A stretch of 42,850 bases of DNA, from positions 1-42,850 of the forward strand of contig WYBL01000121.1 of NCBI GenBank assembly GCA_011526565.1. The letters run 5' to 3'. This document shows, piece after piece, positions 1 to 9,580 of this stretch. This stretch comes from Acidobacteriota bacterium (GTDB lineage Bacteria > Acidobacteriota > Vicinamibacteria > Fen-336). Within the stretch, counting starts at the first letter, position 1; every line of letters begins with the position of its first letter. Both the position numbers and the translations under genes were made by a program. The notes under the pieces are model-generated. The model searched no databases. It had not been told where the DNA came from and saw nothing but the letters and a program-made list of their open reading frames with translations.

Positions 1-279
1 ACCGCGATCGTGCGGCTCGAGCAGCTCTACCCGCTGCCGGAGGCGGAGCTGCAGGCGGTCCTGCAGGCGTACCCGGACGCGCGGCTGACCTGGGTGCAGG
101 AGGAGCCGGCGAACATGGGGGCCTGGGGCTTCCTGCGCCTCAACCTGTCGCCCTCGGCGCTCGGCGGCCGCGCGCTGGCCGCCGTCGCGCGGGCGGAGTC
201 GGCGAGCCCGGCGACCGGTTCGGCGGCCAGCCACAAGGCGGAGCAGGCGCTGCTGATGGACCAGGCGTTCGGCGCGTAG
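1..279 (+). CDS. sucA: 2-oxoglutarate dehydrogenase E1 component, C-terminal end (5' end outside window)
   Basis: This is the last ~92 codons of a gene that begins upstream of the window; the frame is open from base 1. The E1 component decarboxylates 2-oxoglutarate with thiamine diphosphate and passes the succinyl group to the E2 lipoyl arm. The visible part has the family's C-terminal signature, RLEQLYPLP followed by WVQEEPANMGAW. The Ala-rich tail ends at TAG. The sucB start lies 8 bases further on, and a GGAGG ribosome binding site overlaps the end of this gene, so the two are one operon. The GTG at base 10 is internal and not a start. The assignment is secure for the family. Paralogous E1 proteins share this tail, but the downstream succinyltransferase supports SucA. 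Confidence 0.9.
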   Translation, partial: TAIVRLEQLYPLPEAELQAVLQAYPDARLTWVQEEPANMGAWGFLRLNLSPSALGGRALAAVARAESASPATGSAASHKAEQALLMDQAFGA

Positions 280-287
280 GAGGGGCG

Positions 288-1409
288 ATGGAGATCCGGG
301 TGCCGGCGCTCGGCGAGTCGATCAACGAGGTCGTGATCGGGCAGTGGCTCCGCCGCGAGGGTACGGTCGTCGCGGCCGACGAGCCGGTCGTGTCGCTGGA
401 GAGCGACAAGGCCAACGTGGAGCTGCCCGCCCCGGCGGCCGGCCGCCTCGTCCGCCTCCGCGTCCCCGCGGGCGCAACGGCCAAGGTGGGCGACGTACTG
501 GCGGAACTCGACCCGGTGGAGGCGCAGGTTCAGGCCCCGCCCGCGGTGCCGTCCCCGAGCGTAATCCCCGCCCCGCCCGCGCCGCCCGTGTCCCCGGCGG
601 CGCCCACCCCGCCCGCCGTGCCGATCCCGACCGCCGTGCCCACCCCGACCGCGTCCCCAACCCCGGCCGTCGTTCGCCCCCCGACTCCCCAGCCCCCCCG
701 CCCCACCTCCGGGTCCGAACGTGTCGTCCCCATGTCCACGGTCCGCCGCCGCATCGCGGAGCGCCTGGTCGAAGCGCAACGCACGGCGGCGATGCTCACG
801 ACCTTCAACGAGTGCGACATGTCGAGGGTGCTCGCGCTCCGGCGGGAGCACCAGGAGGCGTTCACGAAGAAGCACGGCGTCAAGCTCGGCTTCCTCGGCT
901 TCTTCGTGAAGGCCGCGGTCGAGGCGCTGCGCGAGGTGCCGGAGCTCAACGCGGAGATCCGCGGCAGCGACCTCGTCTACCACCAGCGCCACGACATCGG
1001 CGTTGTCGTCGACACCCCGCGCGGCCTGATGGTGCCGGTGCTGCGCGGCGCCGACCGCCTGTCGCTCGCGGAGGTCGAACGCGGCATCGCCGAGCTGGCG
1101 GCCCGCGCGCGGGAGTCGAAGCTCGGCCCCGACGACCTCGCGGGCGGCACCTTCACGATCACGAACGGCGGCGTGTTCGGCTCGCTGCTGTCGACGCCGA
1201 TCCTGAACCCGCCTCAGAGCGGCATCCTCGGCCTGCACAAGATCCAGGAAAGAGGCGTGGCGGTGGATGGCCGGCTCGAGCTGCGGCCGATGATGTACGT
1301 GGCCCTGAGCTACGACCATCGCATCGTCGACGGTCGCGGCGCGGTGACCTGGCTGGTGCGCCTCAAGGAGCGGATCGAGGACCCGGCCCGCCTGCTGCTG
1401 GGTGTCTGA
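288..1409 (+). CDS. sucB: Dihydrolipoyl succinyltransferase (2-oxoglutarate dehydrogenase E2) lacking the peripheral subunit-binding domain
   Basis: E2 core of the 2-oxoglutarate dehydrogenase complex, transferring succinyl groups from lipoyl-Lys to CoA. The 373-residue protein has one lipoyl domain (about 1-78, lipoyl-Lys41 in ESDKANVE) and then a Pro/Ala/Val/Thr linker (about 80-145) with imperfect AVPxPT repeats. The catalytic domain starts at RVVPMSTVRRRIAERL and ends with the active-site motif YDHRIVDG (His344, Asp348). The ~35-residue E1/E3-binding domain that normally sits between lipoyl and catalytic domains is not visible: the Pro-rich linker runs straight into the catalytic domain. 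The ATG at 288 has a good GGAGG. No dihydrolipoyl dehydrogenase gene follows; the next gene is unrelated. The enzyme class is clear; the missing domain is the oddity. Confidence 0.93.
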   Translation: MEIRVPALGESINEVVIGQWLRREGTVVAADEPVVSLESDKANVELPAPAAGRLVRLRVPAGATAKVGDVLAELDPVEAQVQAPPAVPSPSVIPAPPAPPVSPAAPTPPAVPIPTAVPTPTASPTPAVVRPPTPQPPRPTSGSERVVPMSTVRRRIAERLVEAQRTAAMLTTFNECDMSRVLALRREHQEAFTKKHGVKLGFLGFFVKAAVEALREVPELNAEIRGSDLVYHQRHDIGVVVDTPRGLMVPVLRGADRLSLAEVERGIAELAARARESKLGPDDLAGGTFTITNGGVFGSLLSTPILNPPQSGILGLHKIQERGVAVDGRLELRPMMYVALSYDHRIVDGRGAVTWLVRLKERIEDPARLLLGV

Positions 1410-1410
1410 G

Positions 1411-2163
1411 ATGAAGCCGGAGCGCTTCGCCTACGGCCTCGCGCTGCTCGCCGTGGTGCTGGCGGCGGCGCTCGGCTGGCGGTCGTGCCGGGTCGCGCGC
1501 CAGGCCGCCGACGCCCCGGCCGCCGTCGTGCGCGAGGCGGGCGAGGCGCTGGCCGGCATCGCCGAGCGCTTCCGCACGGGCCGCATCACCACGACCTTCC
1601 GCTCCGAGCTGCCGACGCTGCTGCCCGGCGAGGCGCTGCTGGAGGTGGCCGCGATCGAGGCGCCCGAGACGGTGCGGCGCGAGGACGCCCGCGCCGCGTT
1701 CTTCGACCTGCTGCCGCTCGGCACGACGGTCAGCGAGGTCCGCACCGTGGTGACCTACCGCTACCACCTGGCGCTCTCGGACGAGTGGACGCTCGAGGAG
1801 CGCGACGGCGTGTGCCTCGTGCGCGCCCCGCGGCTGCGGCCGAGCCTGCCGCCGGCGATCCACACCGACCGCATGGAGAAGCACGCGCAGAGCGGCTGGG
1901 CGCGCTTCGACGCGGCCGAGCAGCTCGCGGCCCTGGAGAAGGACCTGACCCCGCTGCTGTCCGCGCGGGCGATGGCGCCGGAGCGGCTCTCGCTGGTGCG
2001 CGAGCCGGCCCGGCGCAAGGTGGCGGCGTTCGTGCGCAGCTTCCTGCTGCGCGAGGACCACTGGCGCGCGGGCCGCTTCACCGCGATCGTCGTCACTTTC
2101 GCCGACGAGCCACCCGCGTCCTCCCCGCGCCCGCCGACGCTGAAGCTGGACCCTCTTCAGTAG
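1411..2163 (+). CDS. Membrane-anchored protein, DUF4230-like
   Basis: 250-residue protein of unknown function. One N-terminal membrane segment (about residues 8-24, ALLAVVLAAALGW) is followed by a soluble, mostly extracytoplasmic domain. The middle resembles DUF4230 proteins: ITTTFRSELPTLL, a region of the form VVTYRYHLAL and then a GVCLVRAPRLRPSLPP turn, followed by a helical stretch. I rate that family match as tentative. The ATG at 1411 is one base after the sucB stop, so translation is probably coupled; a GTG at 1402 is in frame but would overlap sucB. The gene ends by overlapping the convergent flavoprotein gene by 7 bases. The C-terminus is Pro-rich. No catalytic motif was seen. Confidence 0.7.
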   Translation: MKPERFAYGLALLAVVLAAALGWRSCRVARQAADAPAAVVREAGEALAGIAERFRTGRITTTFRSELPTLLPGEALLEVAAIEAPETVRREDARAAFFDLLPLGTTVSEVRTVVTYRYHLALSDEWTLEERDGVCLVRAPRLRPSLPPAIHTDRMEKHAQSGWARFDAAEQLAALEKDLTPLLSARAMAPERLSLVREPARRKVAAFVRSFLLREDHWRAGRFTAIVVTFADEPPASSPRPPTLKLDPLQ

Positions 2164-3311
2164 ACGGCGCGCTGCCGCCCGCGGGCCTTCTGCGCGAGCG
2201 ACAGGCGCGGCTCGGCCGGGGCCCCGTCGAGCAGGCGGGCGGCGAGGTGCGCCGCCACCGCCGGCGCGTGCTTGAAGCCGTGGCCGGAGCCGCCGCCGAC
2301 GATCCACAGCCGCGGGTCCGCGGGGTGGTGGTCGACCAGCAGGTCGCCGCTGGCGGTGTTCTCGTACTGGCAGACCCGCGACTCGAGCAGCGGGGCCGCG
2401 GCGAGCCCGGGCAGGACCCGGCCCAGCCGTTGGCGGGCCTCGGCCAGCAGCGCCGGGTCGGGGCGGCGCTCGAGGGTGTCGGGGTCGCAGAGCGGGCCGT
2501 GGCGGTCGATCCCGATCTTCACGCCGCGGCCCTCGAGGTCCGGGATCGCGTAGACCTCGGCTTCGAAGTCGACGAAGGCCGGCAGGGCGGAGGCGCCGTA
2601 CGCCGCTTCGCCGCCGGGCACGCCAAGGTAGAACACCTCCTGGCGGGTCGGGGTGATGCGACCGCCCAGCAGGTCCGGGAGCAGCGTCGGCAGCCAGGGC
2701 CCGCACGCGAGGACGACCTGCCCGGCGGGCAGGGCGACGCCGTCGAGCGTCAGCCGCGGCGGCGCGTCCCCGACCTCCTGCGCCTGCACCCGGCCGTGGA
2801 CCAGTTCGGCCCCGGCCTGCGCCGCGCGGGCCGCGACGTGGGCGACGGAGCGGCGCGCCATCACGGCGCCGGCCTCCGGCTCCAGCAGGCCCCAGCGCAC
2901 GCCGCCCAGCGCGAACTGCGGGAAGCGGCGGGCGATCTCCGCGGGCGACAGGCGTTCGTGGGGCACCCCCTCGGCCTCGAGGGTCGCCGCGGTGACCTCC
3001 GCGCGGTCGCCCGCGGAGCGTGAAAACCAGAGCACGCCGCTGCGGTGGAACAGGTGTGCTTCGGCGGCGCCCCGGCTCGCCTCGAGGCCGCGCCAGGCGG
3101 CCAGCGAGGCGTCGGCCATCCGCGTGTAGAGGGCGTCCGCGGCGTAGCCGGTGCGCACGATCCGGGACTCGTCGCCCGAGCTGGCGCGCGAGTGGCCGGG
3201 CGTCCACGCCTCGACGAGCAGCACGCGACGGCCACGCTGGGCGAGGGTCCACGCGCACCAGACTCCGAGCGCCCCCGCCCCGACGACGGCGACGTCGTAG
3301 CGCCCGCTCAA
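2157..3311 (-). CDS. FAD-dependent oxidoreductase of the monomeric sarcosine oxidase / N-methyltryptophan oxidase family
   Basis: A 384-residue flavoprotein amine oxidase. The N-terminus has the Rossmann dinucleotide motif VVGAGALG and then a SSGDESRIVR segment typical of monomeric sarcosine oxidase and SolA. Cys314 in RVCQYENT aligns with the Cys that binds FAD covalently in these enzymes (Cys315 in sarcosine oxidase), and GGGSGHGFKHAP near the end is the second FAD-contact motif. It should oxidise a secondary amine (N-methyl amino acid or similar) with oxygen, giving hydrogen peroxide; the substrate cannot be read from sequence. The start is TTG at 3311 with only a weak ribosome binding site. 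It lies 34 bases after the oxidase subunit IV gene and may be read through from the respiratory operon. Its 3' end overlaps the convergent gene. Confidence 0.85.
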   Translation of the reverse strand: MSGRYDVAVVGAGALGVWCAWTLAQRGRRVLLVEAWTPGHSRASSGDESRIVRTGYAADALYTRMADASLAAWRGLEASRGAAEAHLFHRSGVLWFSRSAGDRAEVTAATLEAEGVPHERLSPAEIARRFPQFALGGVRWGLLEPEAGAVMARRSVAHVAARAAQAGAELVHGRVQAQEVGDAPPRLTLDGVALPAGQVVLACGPWLPTLLPDLLGGRITPTRQEVFYLGVPGGEAAYGASALPAFVDFEAEVYAIPDLEGRGVKIGIDRHGPLCDPDTLERRPDPALLAEARQRLGRVLPGLAAAPLLESRVCQYENTASGDLLVDHHPADPRLWIVGGGSGHGFKHAPAVAAHLAARLLDGAPAEPRLSLAQKARGRQRAVY

Positions 3312-3345
3312 GGGGCGACCTGCGGTTCCGGCCGGGCTGCCGCGG

Positions 3346-3711
3346 TCAGGAGCCGGGCGTGCCCAGCCAGCCGCGCGTCAGGTAGTCCGCGAAGACGAAG
3401 AAGAACAGGATCACCAGAAACGCGAAGCCTGAACCGACGGCGAGCTGGGTGAGCTTCGAGCTGTACTTCACGTGCATGAAGAACAGCACGACCAGCGCCG
3501 CCTTCGAGAAGGCGATCGCCAGCGCCACGATGTTGTTCAGGTACGAGTGGCCGAAGTCGACGTAGGACGCGCCCACGGTGATCGCGGTCCCGAACATCAG
3601 GGCCAGGAACACCAGGATGTAGGTGCGCACCGGCACCACGTGCGGATGGGCGTGCGCGTGGTCCTCGTGGCTGTCGTGGTTCTCGGCGGGAACGGCGGCG
3701 GTCTCGGTCAT
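3346..3711 (-). CDS. ctaF: Cytochrome c oxidase subunit IV (prokaryotic type)
   Basis: Small accessory subunit of the caa3 oxidase. The ~121-residue protein has a His/Asp-rich N-terminal tail and three membrane segments: YILVFLALMFGTAITVGASY, LNNIVALAIAFSKAALVVLFFMH and FAFLVILFFFVFADYL, each about 20 residues or longer. The FSKAALVVLFFMHVKYS motif is typical of the bacterial subunit IV family. It is the last of the four oxidase genes. The ATG at 3711 overlaps no gene but sits 6 bases after the ctaE stop; an in-frame GTG directly upstream (3714) is an alternative start. The role in assembly or stability is family knowledge, and no redox centre is expected or seen. Confidence 0.88.
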   Translation of the reverse strand: MTETAAVPAENHDSHEDHAHAHPHVVPVRTYILVFLALMFGTAITVGASYVDFGHSYLNNIVALAIAFSKAALVVLFFMHVKYSSKLTQLAVGSGFAFLVILFFFVFADYLTRGWLGTPGS

Positions 3712-3717
3712 CACTTC

Positions 3718-4407
3718 CTAGTGCGGTTTCGGGATCAGGTACAGCAGCGGGAACAGGAAGATCCAGACGATGTCGACGAAGTGCCAGTACAGGCCCGTGA
3801 TCTCCACCGGGGAGTGGTACTCGGGCCCGAACTGGCCGAGCCAGGCACGGGCGGCGATCCACAGGATGATCGGGATGCCGATGATCATGTGGAGCGCGTG
3901 CAACCCTGTCATCGCGAAGTACAGCGAGTAGTAGATCTGGGCGGCCTTCTGCGACTTCGCCAGCAGCGCCGGGTCCTCGATCGACTCCATGTGGAGCTGG
4001 GAGGCGTCGAAGCTCGTGCCCGGCACGAGGTGGTGGTCGAACTTCTCCTTGTACTCGACCACCTTGATGCCGAGGAACACGCTGCCGAGGAACACCGTCG
4101 CCAGCAGCCAGCCGACGATCTGGGTGCGCTTGCCGAGGGCGGCGGCGTGCACGCCGAGCGCCATCGTCAGCGACGAGCAGATCAGCACCGCGGTGTTGAA
4201 CGCGCCGAGCGGGATGTTCAGGTGGTGGGAGCCGTAGTAGAAGGCGTCGGGGTGCAGGTTGCGGTACACCGCGTAGGCGCCGAACAGCCCGCCGAAGAAC
4301 AGGATCTCCTGGGCGATGAACACCCACATCCCGAAGGTGGCCGCCTCCTTCTGCTCTCCGAGGTTCTCGAAGTGGTGGACGAAGGCGGGGTGGTGCGTCG
4401 AAGACAT
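3718..4407 (-). CDS. ctaE: Cytochrome c oxidase subunit III
   Basis: 229-residue integral membrane subunit of the haem-copper oxidase. The N-terminus is short and the first membrane helix starts near residue 24 (FGMWVFIAQEILFFGGLFGA), giving the five-helix form common in caa3 oxidases rather than the seven-helix mitochondrial form. LYFAMTGLHALHMIIG and GLYWHFVDIVWIFLFPLLY are the diagnostic subunit III motifs. It carries no metal centre; in the family it stabilises subunit I and the D proton path. It lies 13 bases downstream of ctaD with a GGAG ribosome binding site and 6 bases before ctaF, so it is part of the same operon. Confidence 0.95.
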   Translation of the reverse strand: MSSTHHPAFVHHFENLGEQKEAATFGMWVFIAQEILFFGGLFGAYAVYRNLHPDAFYYGSHHLNIPLGAFNTAVLICSSLTMALGVHAAALGKRTQIVGWLLATVFLGSVFLGIKVVEYKEKFDHHLVPGTSFDASQLHMESIEDPALLAKSQKAAQIYYSLYFAMTGLHALHMIIGIPIILWIAARAWLGQFGPEYHSPVEITGLYWHFVDIVWIFLFPLLYLIPKPH

Positions 4408-4420
4408 GCCGCTCGATCTC

Positions 4421-6106
<1,686 letters not shown>

Positions 6107-6110
6107 GTTC

Positions 6111-7100
6111 CTACCGGGCTCCGGTGGACGGGGCCGCGGCGCCCGCCGCGGGGGCCGCCGCCTCGTCCTTGACCTCGGCCTTCATCCCCTGGATGTAGGC
6201 CACGAGCTGCAGGAGCTGCTCCTCGGAGAGCAGGCCCTGGAACGTCGGCATGATCGGCTGGTAGCCCTCGACGATCTTGGCGGCCGGCTGCACGATCGAC
6301 TCGCGCAGGTAGGTCTCGTCGGCGGTGACCGTCTCGCCGGAAGCGAGCTTGACCGGCTTGCCGAACAGGCCCGCCAGGTCGGGGCCGCGGGCGCCCGAGT
6401 CGCCGCGGTGGCAGGTGATGCAGGCGAGGTCGGTGAACAGCTTCTCGCCCGCCCCGGCCAGCGAGGCGCCGGCCTGCTCGCCGCCGAGCCACGCCTGGTA
6501 GGCGTCCGGCTCCATCACGTAGACGGTGCCGATCATCCCCGAGTGCTTGGTGCCGCAGTACTCGGCGCAGAACAGGTGGTACTTGCCCGTCTTGGTCGCC
6601 TCGAACCACATGGTGTTGTAGCGGCCGGGCACGGCGTCCTTCTTGACCCGGAACGCCGGGATGAAGAAGCTGTGGATCACGTCCTCCGAGGTGAGCGTGA
6701 CCTTGACCGGCACGCCGACCGGCACGTGCAGCTCGTTGATCTCGCGCTTGCCGGTCATGTGCTGGATCTTCCACATCCAGCGCTTGCCGACGGCCTGCAC
6801 CTCGATCGCGTTCTTGGGCACGCGGACGGCCGAGAAGTACACCTCGGCGCTCCACACGAAGATGACGAGCACGATGCCGGCCGGGATCAGCGTCCAGGTC
6901 AGCTCCAGCAGCAGCGAGCCGTGGATGGCGGGGGGCTTCTCGTCGTCGCTGCGCCGCCGGTACTTGATGGCGAGGCCGACGACCAGCACCGCGATCAGGA
7001 TCGAGAAGAAGATGCTGATCGCGATCAGGAAGAAGTAGAGCGCGTCGACCTTCGACGCGAGCGTCGAGGCCTGGTCGGGGAAGAGGGGGAACGACCACAT
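6111..7100 (-). CDS. ctaC: Cytochrome c oxidase subunit II with fused C-terminal cytochrome c (caa3 type)
   Basis: 329-residue subunit that takes electrons into the oxidase. Two N-terminal membrane helices (about 18-47 and 64-85) are followed by the cupredoxin domain, whose CuA ligands are all visible: His143, Cys178, Glu180, Cys182, His186 and Met189. A cytochrome c domain follows, with haem motif CITCH (227-231) and probable axial Met284 in IMPTF. The fused haem domain makes this a caa3 enzyme that can accept electrons directly from alternative complex III without a soluble carrier. No cleavable signal is evident. I chose the ATG at 7100, two bases after the sco stop, because the frame stays open far upstream without homology. 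The tail is Ala-rich. Confidence 0.96.
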   Translation of the reverse strand: MWSFPLFPDQASTLASKVDALYFFLIAISIFFSILIAVLVVGLAIKYRRRSDDEKPPAIHGSLLLELTWTLIPAGIVLVIFVWSAEVYFSAVRVPKNAIEVQAVGKRWMWKIQHMTGKREINELHVPVGVPVKVTLTSEDVIHSFFIPAFRVKKDAVPGRYNTMWFEATKTGKYHLFCAEYCGTKHSGMIGTVYVMEPDAYQAWLGGEQAGASLAGAGEKLFTDLACITCHRGDSGARGPDLAGLFGKPVKLASGETVTADETYLRESIVQPAAKIVEGYQPIMPTFQGLLSEEQLLQLVAYIQGMKAEVKDEAAAPAAGAAAPSTGAR

Positions 7101-7102
7101 GA

Positions 7103-7933
7103 TCAGACGTTGCCCTCCCTGAGGGCGGAGGCGGCCTTCTCGCGCCGCAGCGCCACGAAGACGAACGTGGCGAACGCGGCGACGGTCAGGAGGCCCCCGA
7201 TGCGCACGAGCGTGAGGACCGCGGCGCCGTAGCGGCCGGTGTCCGGGTCGTACTGGTAACAGAACAGGATCATCTGGTCGGCGAGCGTGCCGACCTTGCC
7301 CTCGGACGCCTCGATCAGCGCGAAGCGCAGGTCCTTGGGGGCGTACTCGATGCCGTACAGGTAGCGGGCGATCACGCCCTGCGGGGTGATCACCACCAGC
7401 CCGGACGGGTGGGCGAACTGCTGGGTGCGCTCGTCGAAGGTGTAGCGGAAGCCGACCGACTGGGTCAGGCGCCGGATCTGCTCCTCGGAGCCGGTCAGGA
7501 AGTGCCACCCCTTCTCGGCCCCGGCCCGCTTGTACTTGGCCAGGTAAGCCTTCTTCTTGGTGGCCGCCAGCTCCGGGCCCTCCTTCGGGTCGAAGCTGAC
7601 GGTGATCACGTCGAACTGCTGGCCGACGTCGTAGGCCAGCACGCCCAGCGCGGTGCTCAGGCCGTTGAGGGTCAGCGTGCACAGCATCGGGCACTCGTAG
7701 TAGACGAGCGCCAGCACCACCGGCTTCTTGCCGAAGTAGTCGCCGAGCTTCACGTCGCGGCCCTGCTCGTCCTTGAGCGTGATGTCGAGCGGGACCTTGT
7801 CGCCGAGGTTCTGGTCGAAGCCGACCTCGCGCAACATCGGCGGCTTGAAGTTGGCGGGCTCGCCGGGCGCCTGGGCCGCGGCCGGACCGGCCAGGGCCAG
7901 GACGGCGAAGGCCGCGCAGGCGAGCTTGTTCAC
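7103..7933 (-). CDS. SCO1/SenC-type copper chaperone for CuA assembly
   Basis: 276-residue thioredoxin-fold protein that delivers copper to, or reduces the cysteines of, the CuA site in subunit II. A signal sequence (about 1-20, ending GPAAAQA) is followed by the copper-binding CPMLC motif (Cys81, Cys85) and the partner His175 in AHPSGLV, the complete Sco metal site. Unlike the shortest Sco proteins it also has a C-terminal membrane helix (about 240-262) and a short basic tail, so it is probably anchored at that end. The start is GTG at 7933, overlapping the upstream stop in a GTGA arrangement; no ATG fits the signal peptide. It sits immediately before ctaC, consistent with its role. Confidence 0.92.
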   Translation of the reverse strand: MNKLACAAFAVLALAGPAAAQAPGEPANFKPPMLREVGFDQNLGDKVPLDITLKDEQGRDVKLGDYFGKKPVVLALVYYECPMLCTLTLNGLSTALGVLAYDVGQQFDVITVSFDPKEGPELAATKKKAYLAKYKRAGAEKGWHFLTGSEEQIRRLTQSVGFRYTFDERTQQFAHPSGLVVITPQGVIARYLYGIEYAPKDLRFALIEASEGKVGTLADQMILFCYQYDPDTGRYGAAVLTLVRIGGLLTVAAFATFVFVALRREKAASALREGNV

Positions 7934-8358
7934 CGGGCCGCTCCCGCGGGCGCGGCGTCGGCGACCTGGGCCGGCGCGGCGGTCTCGCGGACGGGGAAGC
8001 CGCGCTCGACGACCACTTCCATCGCGTCCGCGATCGGCATCCGGATCACGCCGTTGCCGCGGTCGGCCCACGAGTAGTGCTCGAGCATCGCCTTCTCGTG
8101 GGCGCGCAGTTCGTGGATGTCCTTGAACGGATCCTCCTGCAGCCACGGCTTGGGCGGCTTGCTGCCGGGCGCGAAGCGGGCCACCGGGGGTTCCGGCCGC
8201 TCGGACCGGCCGACCCAGCCCTCCAGGTAACCGAAGACCGGGATCAGGATCGCGGCGGTGGCGGCGGCGATCACGGCGAGCGCCACCATGGCGCGCACGA
8301 TCGCGCCGGCGTGGGCGTCGGTCTTCTCGTAGCGAACGGGGTCGCCGTGGTTCTCCAT
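7930..8358 (-). CDS. Small single-helix membrane protein of the ACIII-caa3 operon, function unknown
   Basis: 142 residues. One membrane helix (about 20-45, IVRAMVALAVIAAATAAILIP) lies near the N-terminus, then a Pro-rich stretch, then a conserved-looking block running LQEDPFKDIHELRAHEKAML, HYSWADRGNGVIRMPIADAM. I know of similar small proteins next to actF and cytochrome oxidase genes in other bacteria but not of an assigned function. The position between complex III and the Sco/oxidase genes suggests a role in assembling or bridging the two complexes; this is inference. ATG at 8358 has a strong GGAGGA. The 3' end overlaps the sco start by 4 bases. The tail is Ala-rich and low in information. 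Confidence 0.85.
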   Translation of the reverse strand: MENHGDPVRYEKTDAHAGAIVRAMVALAVIAAATAAILIPVFGYLEGWVGRSERPEPPVARFAPGSKPPKPWLQEDPFKDIHELRAHEKAMLEHYSWADRGNGVIRMPIADAMEVVVERGFPVRETAAPAQVADAAPAGAAR

Positions 8359-8368
8359 GGCGTCCTCC

Positions 8369-9574
8369 TCAGGCGTGGGCCGGGGCCGCGTGGGCGGCCT
8401 CCGGCTCCAGCTCGGCCTCGTGCTGCGGCACCAGCGGCCGGCTCTTGAGCTGGCGCAGGAACAGGTGGACGAACAGCGCGCCCAGGCCCAGCGGGGCCAG
8501 CACGTCCATCCAGTGCGGGTGGAAGGCGGCGGACTCGGCGCCGTGGTGGCCGGCGAGGTCGGGCCCGATCATCCAGTAGGTGTCGACCAGGCGCATCAGC
8601 ACCAGCCAGCCGGCGACCGGCGCCAGCAGCCGCAGCGAGCGCTTGACGTCGCGCGAGAGCAGGATCGCGTAGGGCACGACGAAGTGGAACAGCACCACGA
8701 ACAGCCCGAGCGCGCCCCACGCCCCGTTGACGCGGGCCAGGTAGAACGGGATCTCCTCCGGCAGGTTGCCCGACCAGATGATCAGGAACTGCGAGAGGTT
8801 GGTGTACGCCCACAGCATGTTGAAGGCGAACAGCAGCTTGCCGAGGTCGTGGATCGTGTCCTTGCGCACGACGTGGAGGAACGGCTCGTCGTGCGCGAAG
8901 CGCGCGAGCAGCACGATCGACAGCGCCATCACCGCCATCGCGGCGCCGACCAGGTAGATCACACCGTAGATCGTCGAGAACCAGTGCGGGTTGAGCGACA
9001 TGCCCCAGTCGATCGAGGCGAAGCTGACGCTCAGCACCAGCGCGACCAGGCCGCCGCCGCCCAGCGCCTGGTAGTTGGAGGACAGCCGCGGCGTCAGGCC
9101 GTCCCGGTCCTGCTCGGCGCTCCACTTGCTGAACAGCCACGCGAACAGCGACCACAGCGCGAAGTAGAAGACCGCCCGGCCGATCCAGAACGCGCCGTTC
9201 AGGTACAGCGCCTTGTGGGCGACGATGCGGTCGCCTTCTGCAGGGTGGGCCCACGGGTAGATCTTCGCGTAGCCGAGCAGCACCGGCAGGAACAGCACGA
9301 GGGCGAACGGCAGGGTGCGCGACCAGGCCTCGAAGAAGCGGCGCAGCAGCGCGCCCCAGCGGCCGCCGGAGAGGTGCTGGATCATCAGCAGGCCCAGCGC
9401 GCCGATCGGCACCGAGACCCAGAAGAAGAAGGCGAACAGGTACGAGCGCAGGAACTGCTCGACGCTCTGCATCGCACCGAGGCCGCACACGGCGAGGGCG
9501 CCGACGCCCAGCGCCAGGGTCGGCGTCAGCATCCGCTCGAGCGCGGGCGGGACGGGATGGGTGGCGTTCGTCAT
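8369..9574 (-). CDS. actF: Alternative complex III, quinone-associated membrane subunit ActF
   Basis: 401-residue polytopic membrane protein of the NrfD-related ActC/ActF type, with about ten predicted helices. In alternative complex III, ActC and ActF are paralogous membrane subunits; ActC carries the main quinol site, and ActF is thought to form the second proton path. Visible family features are the N-terminal helix around FLRSYLFAFFFWVSVPIGAL, the HLSGGRWG turn and the NPHWFSTIYGVIY segment. It follows actE by 6 bases and precedes the small membrane gene by 10. No metal ligands are expected. The His/Ala-rich C-terminus (AHAAPAHA) varies in the family. Confidence 0.93.
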   Translation of the reverse strand: MTNATHPVPPALERMLTPTLALGVGALAVCGLGAMQSVEQFLRSYLFAFFFWVSVPIGALGLLMIQHLSGGRWGALLRRFFEAWSRTLPFALVLFLPVLLGYAKIYPWAHPAEGDRIVAHKALYLNGAFWIGRAVFYFALWSLFAWLFSKWSAEQDRDGLTPRLSSNYQALGGGGLVALVLSVSFASIDWGMSLNPHWFSTIYGVIYLVGAAMAVMALSIVLLARFAHDEPFLHVVRKDTIHDLGKLLFAFNMLWAYTNLSQFLIIWSGNLPEEIPFYLARVNGAWGALGLFVVLFHFVVPYAILLSRDVKRSLRLLAPVAGWLVLMRLVDTYWMIGPDLAGHHGAESAAFHPHWMDVLAPLGLGALFVHLFLRQLKSRPLVPQHEAELEPEAAHAAPAHA

Positions 9575-9580
9575 GGGTCT

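Noticed and set aside
10..279. The sucA end as a complete 89-residue gene from GTG 10
   Set aside because: The frame is open to base 1 and the residues before GTG continue the SucA pattern, so it is the tail of a larger gene.
529..717. C-rich tract in sucB as a regulatory or structural DNA element
   Set aside because: It is fully explained by the Pro/Ala/Thr linker of the E2 protein, with imperfect 18-base repeats encoding AVPxPT.
2157..2163. Terminator between the DUF4230-like gene and the flavoprotein gene
   Set aside because: The genes overlap by 7 bases and no hairpin with a T-run is visible on either side.
6111..7694. A 527-residue form of oxidase subunit II
   Set aside because: The first ~198 residues are a shadow of sco; the family N-terminus begins at ATG 7100, directly after the sco stop.
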